Assembly (NCBI GenBank): GCA_903876795.1 | Contig: CAIRBK010000054.1 | Span: forward strand, 1 to 36,109 | Source: an uncultured Verrucomicrobiota bacterium | Lineage (GTDB): Bacteria; Verrucomicrobiota; Verrucomicrobiia; Opitutales; Opitutaceae | Direction of reading: 5' to 3' | DNA length: 36,109 nt | Shown: in pieces, positions 1 through 8,215 of the stretch | Layout: the number at the start of each line of letters is the position of its first letter | Numbering within the stretch: the first letter of the stretch is position 1 | Translations under genes and position numbers: made by a program | The notes under the pieces: model-generated | What the model was told of the DNA's origin: nothing | Database searches by the model: none | Seen by the model: the letters and a program-made list of their open reading frames with translations, nothing else

Positions 1-2
1 CC

Positions 3-995
3 CGCATCGCCGTCCGAACGATGCCGGTCGAGATCGACCTCGCCAGCGTCCGCACGCTCGCCGGTGACTACAACGACGCCGACCTCGGCGACGCCATCGA
101 GCCTGCCCTCCGCGAGATCGTGTCGGCCATGCGCGCCGCCATCGGCACCCGCAAGACCATCGTCTTCCTCCCGCTCATCCGCACGTCCCGCCGCTTCGTG
201 GAACTCTGCGAAGAGGCGGGCCTGACTGCCGCCCACATCGACGGCCAGAGCGAAGACCGCGCCGACATCCTCGCCCGCTTCGCCGCCGGTGAGTTTCAAA
301 TCCTCAGCAACTCCATGCTGCTAACCGAGGGCTTCGACGAGCCCTCCGTCGCGTGTGTCGTCTGTCTCCGCCCGACCAAGATCCGCGCCCTCTACGCCCA
401 GATCATCGGACGCGGCACGCGACTTCACCCCGGCAAGGAAAACCTCCTCGTCCTCGACTTCCTCTGGATGACCGGTCGCCACTCCCTTGTGCGCCCCGCG
501 CACTTGGTCGCGTCCACCCCCGAGATCGCCGACGCCATGATCGCCAAGGCCGCAGCGGCCTGCGACGAGGAGCACGACCTCCTTGCCGACGAGATCGACG
601 CCAAGGCGCAGCGCGAGGCCGCCCTCGCCGCCGAGCTGGCCGCGCACGCCAAGCGCGCGGCCCGCCAGCTCGATCCGGTCGAGTTCGCCCTGTCCCTGCA
701 CGAACTCGACCTCGCCGAATACGAGCCGACAATGCCCTGGCGCAGCCAACCCGCCTCGCCCAAGCAACTCGCCTTGATCGAGCGCAACGGACTCGACCCG
801 ACCGCCATCCGCGACAAAGGCCACGCCGCCGCGATCATCGACCGCATCCTCGCGCGGCGAAACCTCGGCCTCGCCACGCCCAAGCAAGTCGCGTGTCTCC
901 GCCGCAACGGACACCCACGCCCCGACCTCGTCACCTTCGACGAAGCCGGTGCCTGGATGAATGACCGCTTCGGCCAACAACGGAGGGCCGCCTAA
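3..995 (+). CDS. SF2 DEAD/DEAH-type helicase, C-terminal part (5' end cut by window)
   Basis: The frame is open to the left window edge, so the ATG at 21 is probably internal and the N-terminal ATPase half lies outside. What remains is a RecA-like helicase C domain: TIVFLPLIRTSRRFVE at about residues 46-61 counted from that ATG, then SNSMLLTEGFDEPSV (motif V region), then QIIGRGTRLHPGK (motif VI arginines). A basic and acidic alpha-rich linker follows. The end carries two short similar segments, SPKQLALIERNGLDP and TPKQVACLRRNGHP, which look like a duplicated small DNA-binding element. Such helicases are common in phage replication modules, and the RepA-like ATPase gene starts two bases after the stop. 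Substrate is unknown. Confidence 0.8.
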   Translation, partial: RIAVRTMPVEIDLASVRTLAGDYNDADLGDAIEPALREIVSAMRAAIGTRKTIVFLPLIRTSRRFVELCEEAGLTAAHIDGQSEDRADILARFAAGEFQILSNSMLLTEGFDEPSVACVVCLRPTKIRALYAQIIGRGTRLHPGKENLLVLDFLWMTGRHSLVRPAHLVASTPEIADAMIAKAAAACDEEHDLLADEIDAKAQREAALAAELAAHAKRAARQLDPVEFALSLHELDLAEYEPTMPWRSQPASPKQLALIERNGLDPTAIRDKGHAAAIIDRILARRNLGLATPKQVACLRRNGHPRPDLVTFDEAGAWMNDRFGQQRRAA

Positions 996-996
996 C

Positions 997-2922
997 ATGC
1001 CACTGCGCTACACCTCGCCCTCCGATTGCGCCGGGCCGCTCGACTTGATCGAGCGCGCCCGGCGCTACCTCGCCAAAATGCCGCCCGCCATTTCGGGGCA
1101 GCACGGCCACGACCAGACTTTCGCCGTAGCCTGCACGCTTGTGCAGGGCTTCGGCCTGTCCGTCGCCGAGGCCGCCCCTCTCTTCGCCGAGTATAACGCC
1201 CGTTGCTCGCCCCCGTGGTCGGAGCACGACCTCGCCCACAAACTCACCGACGCCGACCGCGCCGCGCCACCCACCGAAGGACGCGGCCACCTCGCCCGCT
1301 CCACCGGCCCCGCGTCTCCACGCCCTCACGCCTCCCCAGTGTCCACCATCGCTACACCGTCCACACCCATCCCCGACGCTTCCCAGTTCGAAACCTTCCT
1401 CCGCGCCTGCTTCGAGCCCGCCGACGTGCTCTCCATCGCGCCCGGCACGCTCCACCCCGAGTCCGAACGCGCCATCCCCGAACACGGCGGCATCAACTCC
1501 CTGTCCCGCGACGCTTGGCTTGAGCGGGCCGCCTCACGCGGCGGTATCGCCCGCGTCTTCTCCGCCCGCCACGGCCTGTTTATCCGCATCAACCCGGTGC
1601 GCTCCGGTGCTGACGGCACCGACGAGGACGTGACCACGCTCCGCCATGTCCTCATCGAGAGCGACGCCATCCCGAAGGCCGAGCAGGAGCGCCAGCTACG
1701 CGCGTCCGGCCTGCCTATCGCAGCCCTCATTGATTCGGCCGGCAACTCCGTCCACGCATGGGTGCGGATCGACGCCAAGACTCGCGAGGAATACCACGTC
1801 CGCCGCGAGAAAGTCTGGTCTGCCTTGCCCGGCTTCCAAATCGACAAGGCCAACAAGAACCCGTCCCGCTTCTCCCGTTGCCCCGGCGGACTGCGCGGCG
1901 AAGGCGTGCAACGCCTCCTCGCCGTCAACGTCGGCGCGGTATCTTTCGCCGACTGGGAAGCCACGCACGAGGACGCCCGCGACATCGTCGCCGCGTCCAC
2001 GTTCTGCGCCGAGGACGAGCCGGATCCGCCGCAGCTCATCGAGGGCATCCTGTTTCGGGGCGCGAAGATGATTATCGCCGGGCCGTCGAAGAGCCGGAAG
2101 ACCTGGAATCTCACCGACCTCGCCATCTCCGTCTCCCTCGGTCGCCCGTGGTGCGGCTTCACCACGCGCGCCTCCGCCGTCCTCTACGTCAACTTGGAGA
2201 TCGCCCGGTTCAGCTACCGCAAGCGCATCCGCTTCGTCTGCGCAGGCCGGGGTTTCACGCCCTCCGACCTCGCCCGCTTCCACGTCTGGAATCGTCGCGG
2301 CAAAGACAACGAGATCAGCCAGCTCTCCGCCCGCCTTCGCCGCCAGGCCGCGCGCGTCGGGGCCGACCTCATCATCATCGACCCGATCTACAAGACCTAC
2401 GGGGACAGGGAGGAGAACTCGAATACCGAGATGGCGCAGGTCTTGAACGAACTGGAGAAGCTCGCGCAGGACACCAGCGCCGCCGTCCTCATTGCCGCCC
2501 ACTTCCCGAAAGGGAATCTCACCGGTCGCGACGCCATCGACCGCGTGGCGGGGGCGTCAGTGTTCGGACGCGACCCCGACGCGCTCCTCATTATGACGCC
2601 ACACGAGCAGCCCGACGCCTTCACCGTCTCGCCCATCCTGCGCGACCTCCCGCCCCAACCCGAGTTCGTCATCCAGTGGACGGCGCAGCACTTCGAGCGC
2701 ATCGCCGCTGATCCGAAGTCTATCCAGGGCCGCGACAAGCCCGCGCACGAGAAGGCCGGGGGTTCCTACCTCATCGGCAGTCACCGCGCCCTGTTCTCCA
2801 ACATGCCGCCCGTGACCTACGACCGCGCCGCTTTCCATTACATGCGGAAGAGCGACCGGGGGATCATCGTCTTCGATTCTAACCTCAAAAAGTGGAGGGG
2901 CTGTGACCATGTCGTCGCCTGA
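997..2922 (+). CDS. RepA/primase-like replication protein with AAA ATPase domain
   Basis: 641 residues from the ATG at 997, chosen because a GGAGG stands about 10 bases upstream. The ATG at 961 would overlap the helicase and lacks such a site. The N-terminus resembles a PriCT-type primase helical domain (HDQTFAVACTLVQGFGLS). The middle part (about residues 175-320) resembles RepB-like primase, with HVLIESDAIPKAEQ and NKNPSRFSRCPGG. The C-terminal half is a RecA-like ATPase (AAA_25/RepA type) with Walker A GPSKSRKT at 362-369 and Walker B LIIIDP at 458-463, then an AAHFPKGN sensor-like segment. It probably primes or unwinds DNA at the element's origin. The repeat array just downstream fits a cis-acting origin. 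Confidence 0.85.
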   Translation: MPLRYTSPSDCAGPLDLIERARRYLAKMPPAISGQHGHDQTFAVACTLVQGFGLSVAEAAPLFAEYNARCSPPWSEHDLAHKLTDADRAAPPTEGRGHLARSTGPASPRPHASPVSTIATPSTPIPDASQFETFLRACFEPADVLSIAPGTLHPESERAIPEHGGINSLSRDAWLERAASRGGIARVFSARHGLFIRINPVRSGADGTDEDVTTLRHVLIESDAIPKAEQERQLRASGLPIAALIDSAGNSVHAWVRIDAKTREEYHVRREKVWSALPGFQIDKANKNPSRFSRCPGGLRGEGVQRLLAVNVGAVSFADWEATHEDARDIVAASTFCAEDEPDPPQLIEGILFRGAKMIIAGPSKSRKTWNLTDLAISVSLGRPWCGFTTRASAVLYVNLEIARFSYRKRIRFVCAGRGFTPSDLARFHVWNRRGKDNEISQLSARLRRQAARVGADLIIIDPIYKTYGDREENSNTEMAQVLNELEKLAQDTSAAVLIAAHFPKGNLTGRDAIDRVAGASVFGRDPDALLIMTPHEQPDAFTVSPILRDLPPQPEFVIQWTAQHFERIAADPKSIQGRDKPAHEKAGGSYLIGSHRALFSNMPPVTYDRAAFHYMRKSDRGIIVFDSNLKKWRGCDHVVA

Positions 2923-3133
2923 TTTTTCATTCCCGTATCCCGCCCTGTGTCCCGCTCGGTATCCCGCCTGTGTCCCGCCCCCTAGCACCCGGGACACACA
3001 CCCGGGATCTAGACCGGGACATATCCCGGGCTCTATTCTTCTAAAGAAGAAGGGGGAGAGCATCGCTATCGCTCTCCCCACTTCTTTCGGTGGGACACAC
3101 AAACCGCGCCGCGTCGCAGGAGGTGCCCGATGA
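2909..3133 (+). CDS. Small ORF encoded across the repeat array
   Basis: 74 codons from ATG 2909, preceded by GGAGGGG at 2894-2900 and overlapping the end of the RepA-like gene. Its stop overlaps the next start as ATGA at 3130, so it is translationally well placed. The product is Pro/Arg-rich and low in complexity because the DNA repeats set its sequence (PYPALCPARYPACVPP). I recognise no domain. It may be a real small protein, a leader that couples translation to the nuclease gene, or an accident of the repeats. Confidence 0.4.
   Translation: MSSPDFSFPYPALCPARYPACVPPPSTRDTHPGSRPGHIPGSILLKKKGESIAIALPTSFGGTHKPRRVAGGAR
2935..3098. repeat. Iteron-like array of TRTCCCG boxes, candidate replication origin
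   Basis: Seen: boxes T(A/G)TCCCG start at 2936, 2948, 2960 and 2971 on the plus strand, spaced 12, 12 and 11 bases and alternating TAT and TGT. Inverted boxes CGGGAYM start at 2990, 3003 and 3015. Another forward box lies at 3022-3028, and a further inverted GGGACA at 3092-3097. Spacing close to one helical turn in an array next to a RepA-like gene is how replication-initiator binding sites (iterons) usually look. Function as an origin is inference. Confidence 0.55.
3043..3087 (+). promoter_or_regulatory. Long hairpin upstream of nuclease gene
   Basis: An inner perfect 9-bp stem, GGGGAGAGC at 3053-3061 with GCTCTCCCC at 3071-3079, encloses a 9-base loop. An outer 7-bp stem, AAAGAAG at 3043-3049 with CTTCTTT at 3081-3087, extends it after a short internal loop. 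No clear T-run follows directly, so it is weak as a terminator. It sits between the iteron-like array and the nuclease start and could be part of the origin or a translational control element. Confidence 0.5.
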
Positions 3134-3513
3134 ACTCCCGCGAAAAAGGAAAGCGCGGCGAGCGTCGTTGGCGTGACGTGCTCCGCGATGCCGGATTCCA
3201 GAAGGCCCATCGCGGCGTCCAGTATTCCGGCGGCGCGGACTCGCCCGACGTCGCCTGTCCCGAGTTGCCGGGGATTCACTTCGAGGTGAAGGCCGTCGAG
3301 GCGCTGAACATCTGGCGCGCGATGGCCCAGTCCATCACCGACGCCGGGGCCCAGAAGATTCCCGTCGTCGCCCACACCCGCAATCGCTCCGGCTGGCTCG
3401 TCACCATGCGTGCCGAGGACTGGCTCGCCCTCATCCGCCAGTCCGACCACGTCGCGCCGCCCGAGGCCGGGGTCATTGTCGATCCACCCACTACCGAGGA
3501 GGCCACCCCATGA
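3130..3513 (+). CDS. Holliday-junction-resolvase-like PD-(D/E)xK nuclease
   Basis: 127 residues with AGGAGGTG just upstream of ATG 3130. The residues fit an Hjc/VRR-like nuclease core: E11 in the first helix (GKRGERRW), a glycine-rich turn with D40 (SGGADSPD), and the E52-V-K54 pair of FEVKAVE. That E...D...ExK set is the metal site of this fold. The length matches archaeal-type resolvases. In phages such enzymes cut branched DNA before packaging or during recombination. The start and stop overlap neighbouring genes as ATGA, so it belongs to the replication transcript. Confidence 0.7.
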   Translation: MNSREKGKRGERRWRDVLRDAGFQKAHRGVQYSGGADSPDVACPELPGIHFEVKAVEALNIWRAMAQSITDAGAQKIPVVAHTRNRSGWLVTMRAEDWLALIRQSDHVAPPEAGVIVDPPTTEEATP

Positions 3514-4082
3514 GCACCTACGCCGACCGCCAGGCCGAGCGCGACTCGGCTTACTCCACCGCCTACCGCGATTGGGTCGCCTCCCTACCTCCCGCCGAGC
3601 GCGCCCAGCTCGCGGCGGGGGGCTTCTCCGAGCCCGACGCCACCCGCCACACCTGCACCCGCCAGCACGACGACGCCACCCTCGACCGCACCGCCGCACC
3701 CGAGCCCACCCCCGACGACGTTGCCGAGTTGGCCGACGAACCCGCCCCCGTCTCGCCCTCCACTCCCGCCGACAACACCACCACCGCCGCCGATGTGCTC
3801 GCTTCGTTCTGTGCCCGCATTCGTTCCCACCCGAACCCGCTCCTTGCCTTCGACGCCGCCTGTTTCGCCTCCGGCCTGATGGACGTCGAAGGCCTCAGCG
3901 AGACCGCCCTCGCCAAGCGTCACCGCGTCACCCGCGCCGCCTTCTCCAAACTCGTCGTCGCATGGTCGGAGACCTTCGGCCTCCCGCCCTCGCGGGGGAT
4001 GCGTTCAAAACGCGCCCGCCACGCCTACCGCCAAGCCCGATTGACATCCCTCGCCCAACACCATGACCAAGCCCAAACCTAA
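3510..4082 (+). CDS. Phage-type protein with C-terminal helix-turn-helix
   Basis: 190 residues, with GAGGAGG upstream and the start overlapping the previous stop (ATGA). The N-terminal 100 residues are acidic and Pro/Thr-rich, probably disordered. The C-terminal part has a helix-turn-helix-like stretch (GLSETALAKRHRVTRAAFSK, about 129-148) followed by basic residues, so DNA binding is likely. I do not recognise a named family. It could be a small packaging-like or regulatory protein. The end overlaps the next gene by 20 bases. Confidence 0.55.
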   Translation: MSTYADRQAERDSAYSTAYRDWVASLPPAERAQLAAGGFSEPDATRHTCTRQHDDATLDRTAAPEPTPDDVAELADEPAPVSPSTPADNTTTAADVLASFCARIRSHPNPLLAFDAACFASGLMDVEGLSETALAKRHRVTRAAFSKLVVAWSETFGLPPSRGMRSKRARHAYRQARLTSLAQHHDQAQT

Positions 4083-4650
4083 GCTCGTCGCCCCCCTCGA
4101 AGTCCTCCCGCCCGACACCACCGCTCCCGACCCCCAGGGGGCTATGTTGAGCATCGACCTCTCCGCCTCGATCAACGCCGCCTTCGCCACCGCCCGCACC
4201 GCCGCCGATTCTGCCACCAACGAAGCCCGCGCCGCCATCACCGCCGCCGTGCAGTGCGGCGATCTCCTCACCCGCCAGAAAGCCAGCGTGCCCCACGGCA
4301 CTTGGCTCGATTGGCTCGCCGCCCATTGCCCCGACATCTCCGCCGAGACCGCGCGCCGCTACATGCGTCTCTCGAAACGGTCACAAGTGACCGATCTCAC
4401 CGACGCCACCTCCCTCCGCCAAGCCTACCTCGCCACGGGGGTTCTTCCCGAAGAACCCCCTCGCGACAACGGAACCCCCGACGCCAACGCCCCCGTCGTC
4501 ACCTTCACGCGGGGGCTTGATCAATTCCGCCGCTGGTTCCACCGCCGCACCGAGGACAAGCCCCTCGCCAAATGGACACCCGAAGCCCGCCGCCTCCTCC
4601 GCAACGAACTCGCCTGGTTCAAGAAGCTCCACGACGACCTCGCCGCCTGA
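4063..4650 (+). CDS. DUF3102-like phage protein
   Basis: 195 residues. The central part reads as a DUF3102-type domain: a helix ending in AAVQCGDLLTRQKASVPHG, then TWLDWLAAHCPDISAETARR, then YMRLSK (about residues 64-109). This family is found in phages and mobile elements and is thought to bind DNA, but its role is unknown. The gene contains the 16-bp palindrome at 4378-4393 in its coding sequence. It is the last gene before the 1.6-kb gene-free stretch. Confidence 0.6.
   Translation: MTKPKPKLVAPLEVLPPDTTAPDPQGAMLSIDLSASINAAFATARTAADSATNEARAAITAAVQCGDLLTRQKASVPHGTWLDWLAAHCPDISAETARRYMRLSKRSQVTDLTDATSLRQAYLATGVLPEEPPRDNGTPDANAPVVTFTRGLDQFRRWFHRRTEDKPLAKWTPEARRLLRNELAWFKKLHDDLAA
4378..4393. 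repeat. 16-bp palindrome, copy 1 (CGGTCACAAGTGACCG)
   Basis: CGGTCAC and GTGACCG surround a central AA inside the DUF3102-like gene. An almost identical palindrome with AT in the centre is the loop end of the capsid-gene terminator at 12239-12254. Two such long related palindromes 7.9 kb apart in one phage block suggest a recurring protein-binding site or a mobile short repeat. Confidence 0.6.
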
Positions 4651-6278
4651 CAACGCCCGCGCTCACTCCGTTCGCTTGGCGATCCCGCTCCCGCGCCTTC
4701 GCCACTCCCCCAACAACACGCCTCGCCGTCCTCCTCCGCCCGCTCCCGTTGGTCGCTACCCTCAACGCCTGCGGTCGCTCCGCTCCCTTGGCGAACGCGG
4801 CTAACGCGCTCCGTCGCCACGTTCTCGATAATTCGCCCGCAGACGGTGCCGCTCGGCCTCCCTCCATTCCGCTCCGCGCTACCGTTCCGCCTACGGTGCG
4901 CCGACTCCGCCCAGTCGGGGGCCGCAACGCCCTTCGCCCCTGCCGGCACGGATCTCGCCGAGCCGAGAACCGTGCCGTCTCGCTTCGCGAACGGGGCTGC
5001 GGTCGTCGCGGCTGATCCCCGACCCGGCGTCGCCGTCGCCCCTTCGGCTCCACGTCCGCACTCCGCTCCATTCCGGTCGCCCGACCGTCACCGACTGCTC
5101 GACTGTCCGGCTCACAACGCCCAAGGCCCCGAACCAATTCCAGCGCGGCGAGACGCCGTCACTCGGTTCCGCGCCCGCCAAGGCGGGTGCTCACCGAGCG
5201 CCGCCGACTCGCCGGGCCAACACGCAATCCGGCCGCCGCGCGCGCCCGTCGCGCTCAACGCGCGCCGGAAGCTCGCTCTGCCCGGCCTCAAACGCCGGTC
5301 GGCTTGATGCTCGCCGCGTTCAACGCGGCTCGAACGACGAGTGCGGTTCGTTCGCAAAGTTCACTCACGACCCAACGACCACGCGCGCCCGTAATGCGGA
5401 AAGCCCTCCGCTCGCCACCGGGCACGTCGCCCGCCCGCGTCGCTGGCAATCCGGGTTGGCCTTCGTCACGGCGAGGCGCTGGCACTGCGACGGCGTTCCT
5501 TCGTTCACGTCCGACGTCGTGTCCCGCGTCCATCGTCCGAGTCTTGTCGGCCAACCCTCCTCGTCCCGCGCCACCGTCAGGCGACCTGCTTTCCCCTGCG
5601 CGCACTACTTACCTTATGCCCAATATGCCCTCCTTCGGAGCGAGTCCGGCACCCTGTCAGGGCACCCGCCCGGAGGCATTTTTGACATAAGGTGGAGTAG
5701 TGCGCTCGGGCCGGCAGCGAGCTTCGGGCGTCACCAGTCCGCGCGCGCGATCCAATTCCACTGCGGCTTCGCCGCGCCTCAACGAAGATTCTAGCGGCGC
5801 TTCGCGCAATGAATAGGTTCCCCCGCGCCCGCCCTGGCCGTCCGTATTCGGTGCCTTGTCCCCGATGCTACCTCGCTCACAAGCCATCGTCTGTTCTGCC
5901 GTCGCCACGCGCCCCCATCGTTCTCTCGCTTCGCTCGTTCACTGGGGAGCTTCCCCCCGCCACCCAAGCAGGGCGGTGGCCCCGCCCGTCCCGCCCGGCC
6001 TAGCTTCGCTGGCCGGCGGCGGGCTTGCGCGCCTCTGGCGCGCTGCTTCGCCCTGGCACCCGCGCGCTCCGCGCAGACCCAGCGGGCGCCGGGCTCCGCC
6101 TCCGTCGGGCCGGGCGCGCCGAGCCGCGCGTCGGCCCTCCTGAGCCTCGGCGGCGGCAAGGATGCCGCCCTCTCGTTGCGGCGGGCTAACGCCCGTCGCT
6201 GCAAACCGAACCGTTCACGCGCGTTTTAAGTCATCGCCAAATCCGCCCCCGCGCGTGCGTTGACACCCCGCAACGGCG
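4651..6278. other. 1.6-kb gene-free, hairpin-dense region between replication and packaging genes
   Basis: I find no convincing gene here: possible ORFs are Arg/Pro/Ala-rich and have no family signature. Strong local inverted repeats are seen one after another: 4881-4897, 4901-4918 (CCGACT/AGTCGG), 4944-4977 (CGGCACGG/CCGTGCCG with an inner TCTCG/CGAGA stem), 5074-5087 (CGGTCG/CGACCG), 5162-5197 (CTCGGT/ACCGAG around CCCGCC/GGCGGG), 5313-5327 (CCGCG/CGCGG) and 5600-5705. Many more short GC stems lie between 5930 and 6210. This could be a large structured RNA, a DNA structure used in replication or packaging, or an accumulation of short palindromic repeats. Confidence 0.6.
5600..5705. repeat. 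Nested 106-nt inverted-repeat structure
   Basis: The outer arms at 5600-5618 and 5686-5705 pair over 18 bp (10 bp GCGCACTACT, a small bulge, then 8 bp ACCTTATG). Inside, ATGCCCTCC at 5625-5633 pairs with GGAGGCAT at 5672-5679 with one bulged C. Two small hairpins fill the centre: CGGA/TCCG at 5636-5648 and CCCTG/CAGGG around 5652-5662. The layout predicts a three-way-junction fold. It may be a structured RNA domain or a small non-autonomous mobile repeat. I see no target-site duplication. Confidence 0.65.
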
Positions 6279-6806
6279 ATGCCCATCGCCGTCCCGAAAG
6301 CCGACAAGGTCGGGCGCAGCTCCAAGTTCAGCCGCGCCCTGTTCGACCGCGTCCTCGCGGCGATCCGTGACGGCGCGCCGTCCCTGAACGCCATCGAGAC
6401 GCAGGGCATCGACCAATCCACGTTCTACCGGCACTTGCAGCGCCAACCAGACCTCGTGCCGTTGCTCCAAGCCGCCCAGCTCGAACGCGACCGCGTGCGG
6501 AACGCGTCTCGCATCGAGGAGGCCGAGCAGGAGTTGAAGCGGCGCGGCATCGACGGCTGGACGGAGCCCGTTTTCGACGCGAAAGGACAGATGTGCGGCG
6601 AGCGCCGCCGCTACTCCGACGCCTGTCTGATTTTCTTCCTCAAGGCCCACAAGCCCGAGCTTTACCGCGACCAGCCCACCACCGTCGTCGCCACTCAGGT
6701 CAACATCACGCCCGAGAAGGAGAAGGACATCATGCGCGAATGGCGCTCCCGCCTCGGTGCGACGGAAGCCCCGGCACCGGCCACGACCACGCCGCCCGCG
6801 CCATGA
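6279..6806 (+). CDS. Phage terminase small subunit
   Basis: 175 residues. The N-terminal half has a helix-turn-helix-like region (SLNAIETQGIDQSTFYRHLQ, about residues 35-54) that would recognise the packaging site. A long charged helical part follows (ASRIEEAEQELKRRGIDGW), then a segment typical of small terminases, LIFFLKAHKPELYRD (about 118-132), needed for oligomer and large-subunit contact. The start is a plain ATG without a strong Shine-Dalgarno. The stop overlaps the large-subunit start (ATGA at 6803). It binds DNA and hands it to the packaging motor. Confidence 0.8.
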   Translation: MPIAVPKADKVGRSSKFSRALFDRVLAAIRDGAPSLNAIETQGIDQSTFYRHLQRQPDLVPLLQAAQLERDRVRNASRIEEAEQELKRRGIDGWTEPVFDAKGQMCGERRRYSDACLIFFLKAHKPELYRDQPTTVVATQVNITPEKEKDIMREWRSRLGATEAPAPATTTPPAP

Positions 6807-8200
6807 GTGCCGCCCGCAAGAAATTCGCCACGCCCGAGCGTCGTCTAGCGGTCACTCCGCTCGACCTGCTTTTGCCCTACCAACGCGCGTGGGTGCAGGA
6901 CGCCGCGCGCTTCAAAATCTGGCTCAAGTCTCGTCAGATCGGCGGATCGCTTGCCGCGTCCTTCGAGGTCGTCGCCGACGCCATCGAGACCGGCGGCGAC
7001 TGGGTAATCTTGAGCGCAGGCGAACGGCAGGCGCTGGAGTTCATGGACAAGGTGAATCGTGCCGCGTCGATCTTTTGCGATGCCGTCAGCTACTCGTCCG
7101 GTCGCGAATACCGGCCCGAAATCCAGAAGTCCCAACTCCGGTTTCCCAACGGTGCGCGCGTCCTTGCGCTCCCCGCCAATCCGTCCACGGCACGCGGCTA
7201 TTCCGCCAACCTCGTCCTCGACGAATTCGCTTTCCATGAGAACCCCGAGGAGATTTGGCGCGCGGTTTATCCGATCATTTCCAACCCACTGCGGGGCGCG
7301 CTGAAACTCCGCGTCATCTCCACGCCCGCCGGGCGGAACAACAAATACTTCGATCTCTGGGAGCACGCGCCCGCGTTCTCCCGCCACAAGACCAGCGTTT
7401 ACGATGCGGTCGCCCAAGGTCTTGCGCTCAACATCGACGAACTCCGCGCCAACCTCGCCGACCCGGATGGCTGGGCACAGGAGTTCGAGTGTCAGTTCAT
7501 GGAGCACTCGTCCCAGGTGTTCTCCGCCGAACTGGTCAAGGGCTGTGAAAGTGAAGACGCCACCCTAGATCCGCCGGGGGAGCTTTTCTCAACCATGCTC
7601 CGTCCGCGTCCGGCCTTGTTCGTCGGCATCGACGTTGGCCGCAAACGCGACCTCACCGTCGCCTGGACGCTTGAGCGAATCCACGGCGGCCAACTCGTCA
7701 CCCGCGAGGTGCTGGTTCTCGACCGCGTGCCGTTCCCGCAGCAAGAGGCCATCCTCGCCCCGCGCGTCATGGCCGCCGCCTTCACCGCCATCGACGCGAC
7801 CGGCATCGGCGGCCCGGTGAGTGAACACCTCGCCGCCGCCTTGGATGAAACCCGCTTTGAGGGCGTCACCTTCACCGGCGACCGCAAACGCGAGCTGTTC
7901 GAGCGGCTCAAGAAGACCATGCAGGCCCGCGCCGTCGCGCTGCCCGCCGCCGCCGTCATCCGTGACGACCTCGGCAGCATGCAACGCATCGTCAGCCCCG
8001 GCGGCACCATCCGCTACGCCGCCGCGCGCACCGCCGACGGTCACGCCGACCGTTCCACCGCGCTCGCCCTCTCGATCCACGCCGCCCAGCGCAACCCGTC
8101 CGCCGGGTGCGGAGCGTTCGCCGCCGAGCGTGTTCCCACCGGCCTAAACGTCCGCCATCGCCCCGCGCTCACCCGCTACCGCGGCGCGTGGGCGCGATGA
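6803..8200 (+). CDS. Terminase large subunit, Mu gp28-like
   Basis: 465 residues from ATG 6803, which overlaps the previous stop. A longer upstream frame is not used because it lies inside the small-subunit gene. ATPase: Walker A-like SRQIGGS at 43-49, Walker B LVLDE at 137-141, coupling motif STPAG at 173-177. Nuclease domain: GIDVGRKRD with the first metal-binding Asp at 277, and a further acidic site in AIDATGIGGP. The protein drives DNA into the prohead and cuts the concatemer. The order terminase, DUF935 portal, I protease, capsid is that of Mu-like head modules. Confidence 0.88.
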   Translation: MSAARKKFATPERRLAVTPLDLLLPYQRAWVQDAARFKIWLKSRQIGGSLAASFEVVADAIETGGDWVILSAGERQALEFMDKVNRAASIFCDAVSYSSGREYRPEIQKSQLRFPNGARVLALPANPSTARGYSANLVLDEFAFHENPEEIWRAVYPIISNPLRGALKLRVISTPAGRNNKYFDLWEHAPAFSRHKTSVYDAVAQGLALNIDELRANLADPDGWAQEFECQFMEHSSQVFSAELVKGCESEDATLDPPGELFSTMLRPRPALFVGIDVGRKRDLTVAWTLERIHGGQLVTREVLVLDRVPFPQQEAILAPRVMAAAFTAIDATGIGGPVSEHLAAALDETRFEGVTFTGDRKRELFERLKKTMQARAVALPAAAVIRDDLGSMQRIVSPGGTIRYAAARTADGHADRSTALALSIHAAQRNPSAGCGAFAAERVPTGLNVRHRPALTRYRGAWAR

Positions 8201-8215
8201 CACGGAGGCCCGAGC

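Noticed and set aside
2935-3098. CRISPR array
   Set aside because: The boxes are 7 bases long with about 12-base period and change direction. There are no long repeats or spacers and no cas genes.
4517-6204. Several 60-170-residue ORFs in the gene-free stretch
   Set aside because: Arg/Pro/Ala-rich, on both strands, without ribosome-binding sites or recognisable domains. They follow from the GC-rich hairpins.
6593-6802. Upstream extension of the large-terminase frame
   Set aside because: It lies inside the small-terminase gene in another frame and has shadow composition. ATG 6803 with the ATGA overlap is preferred.
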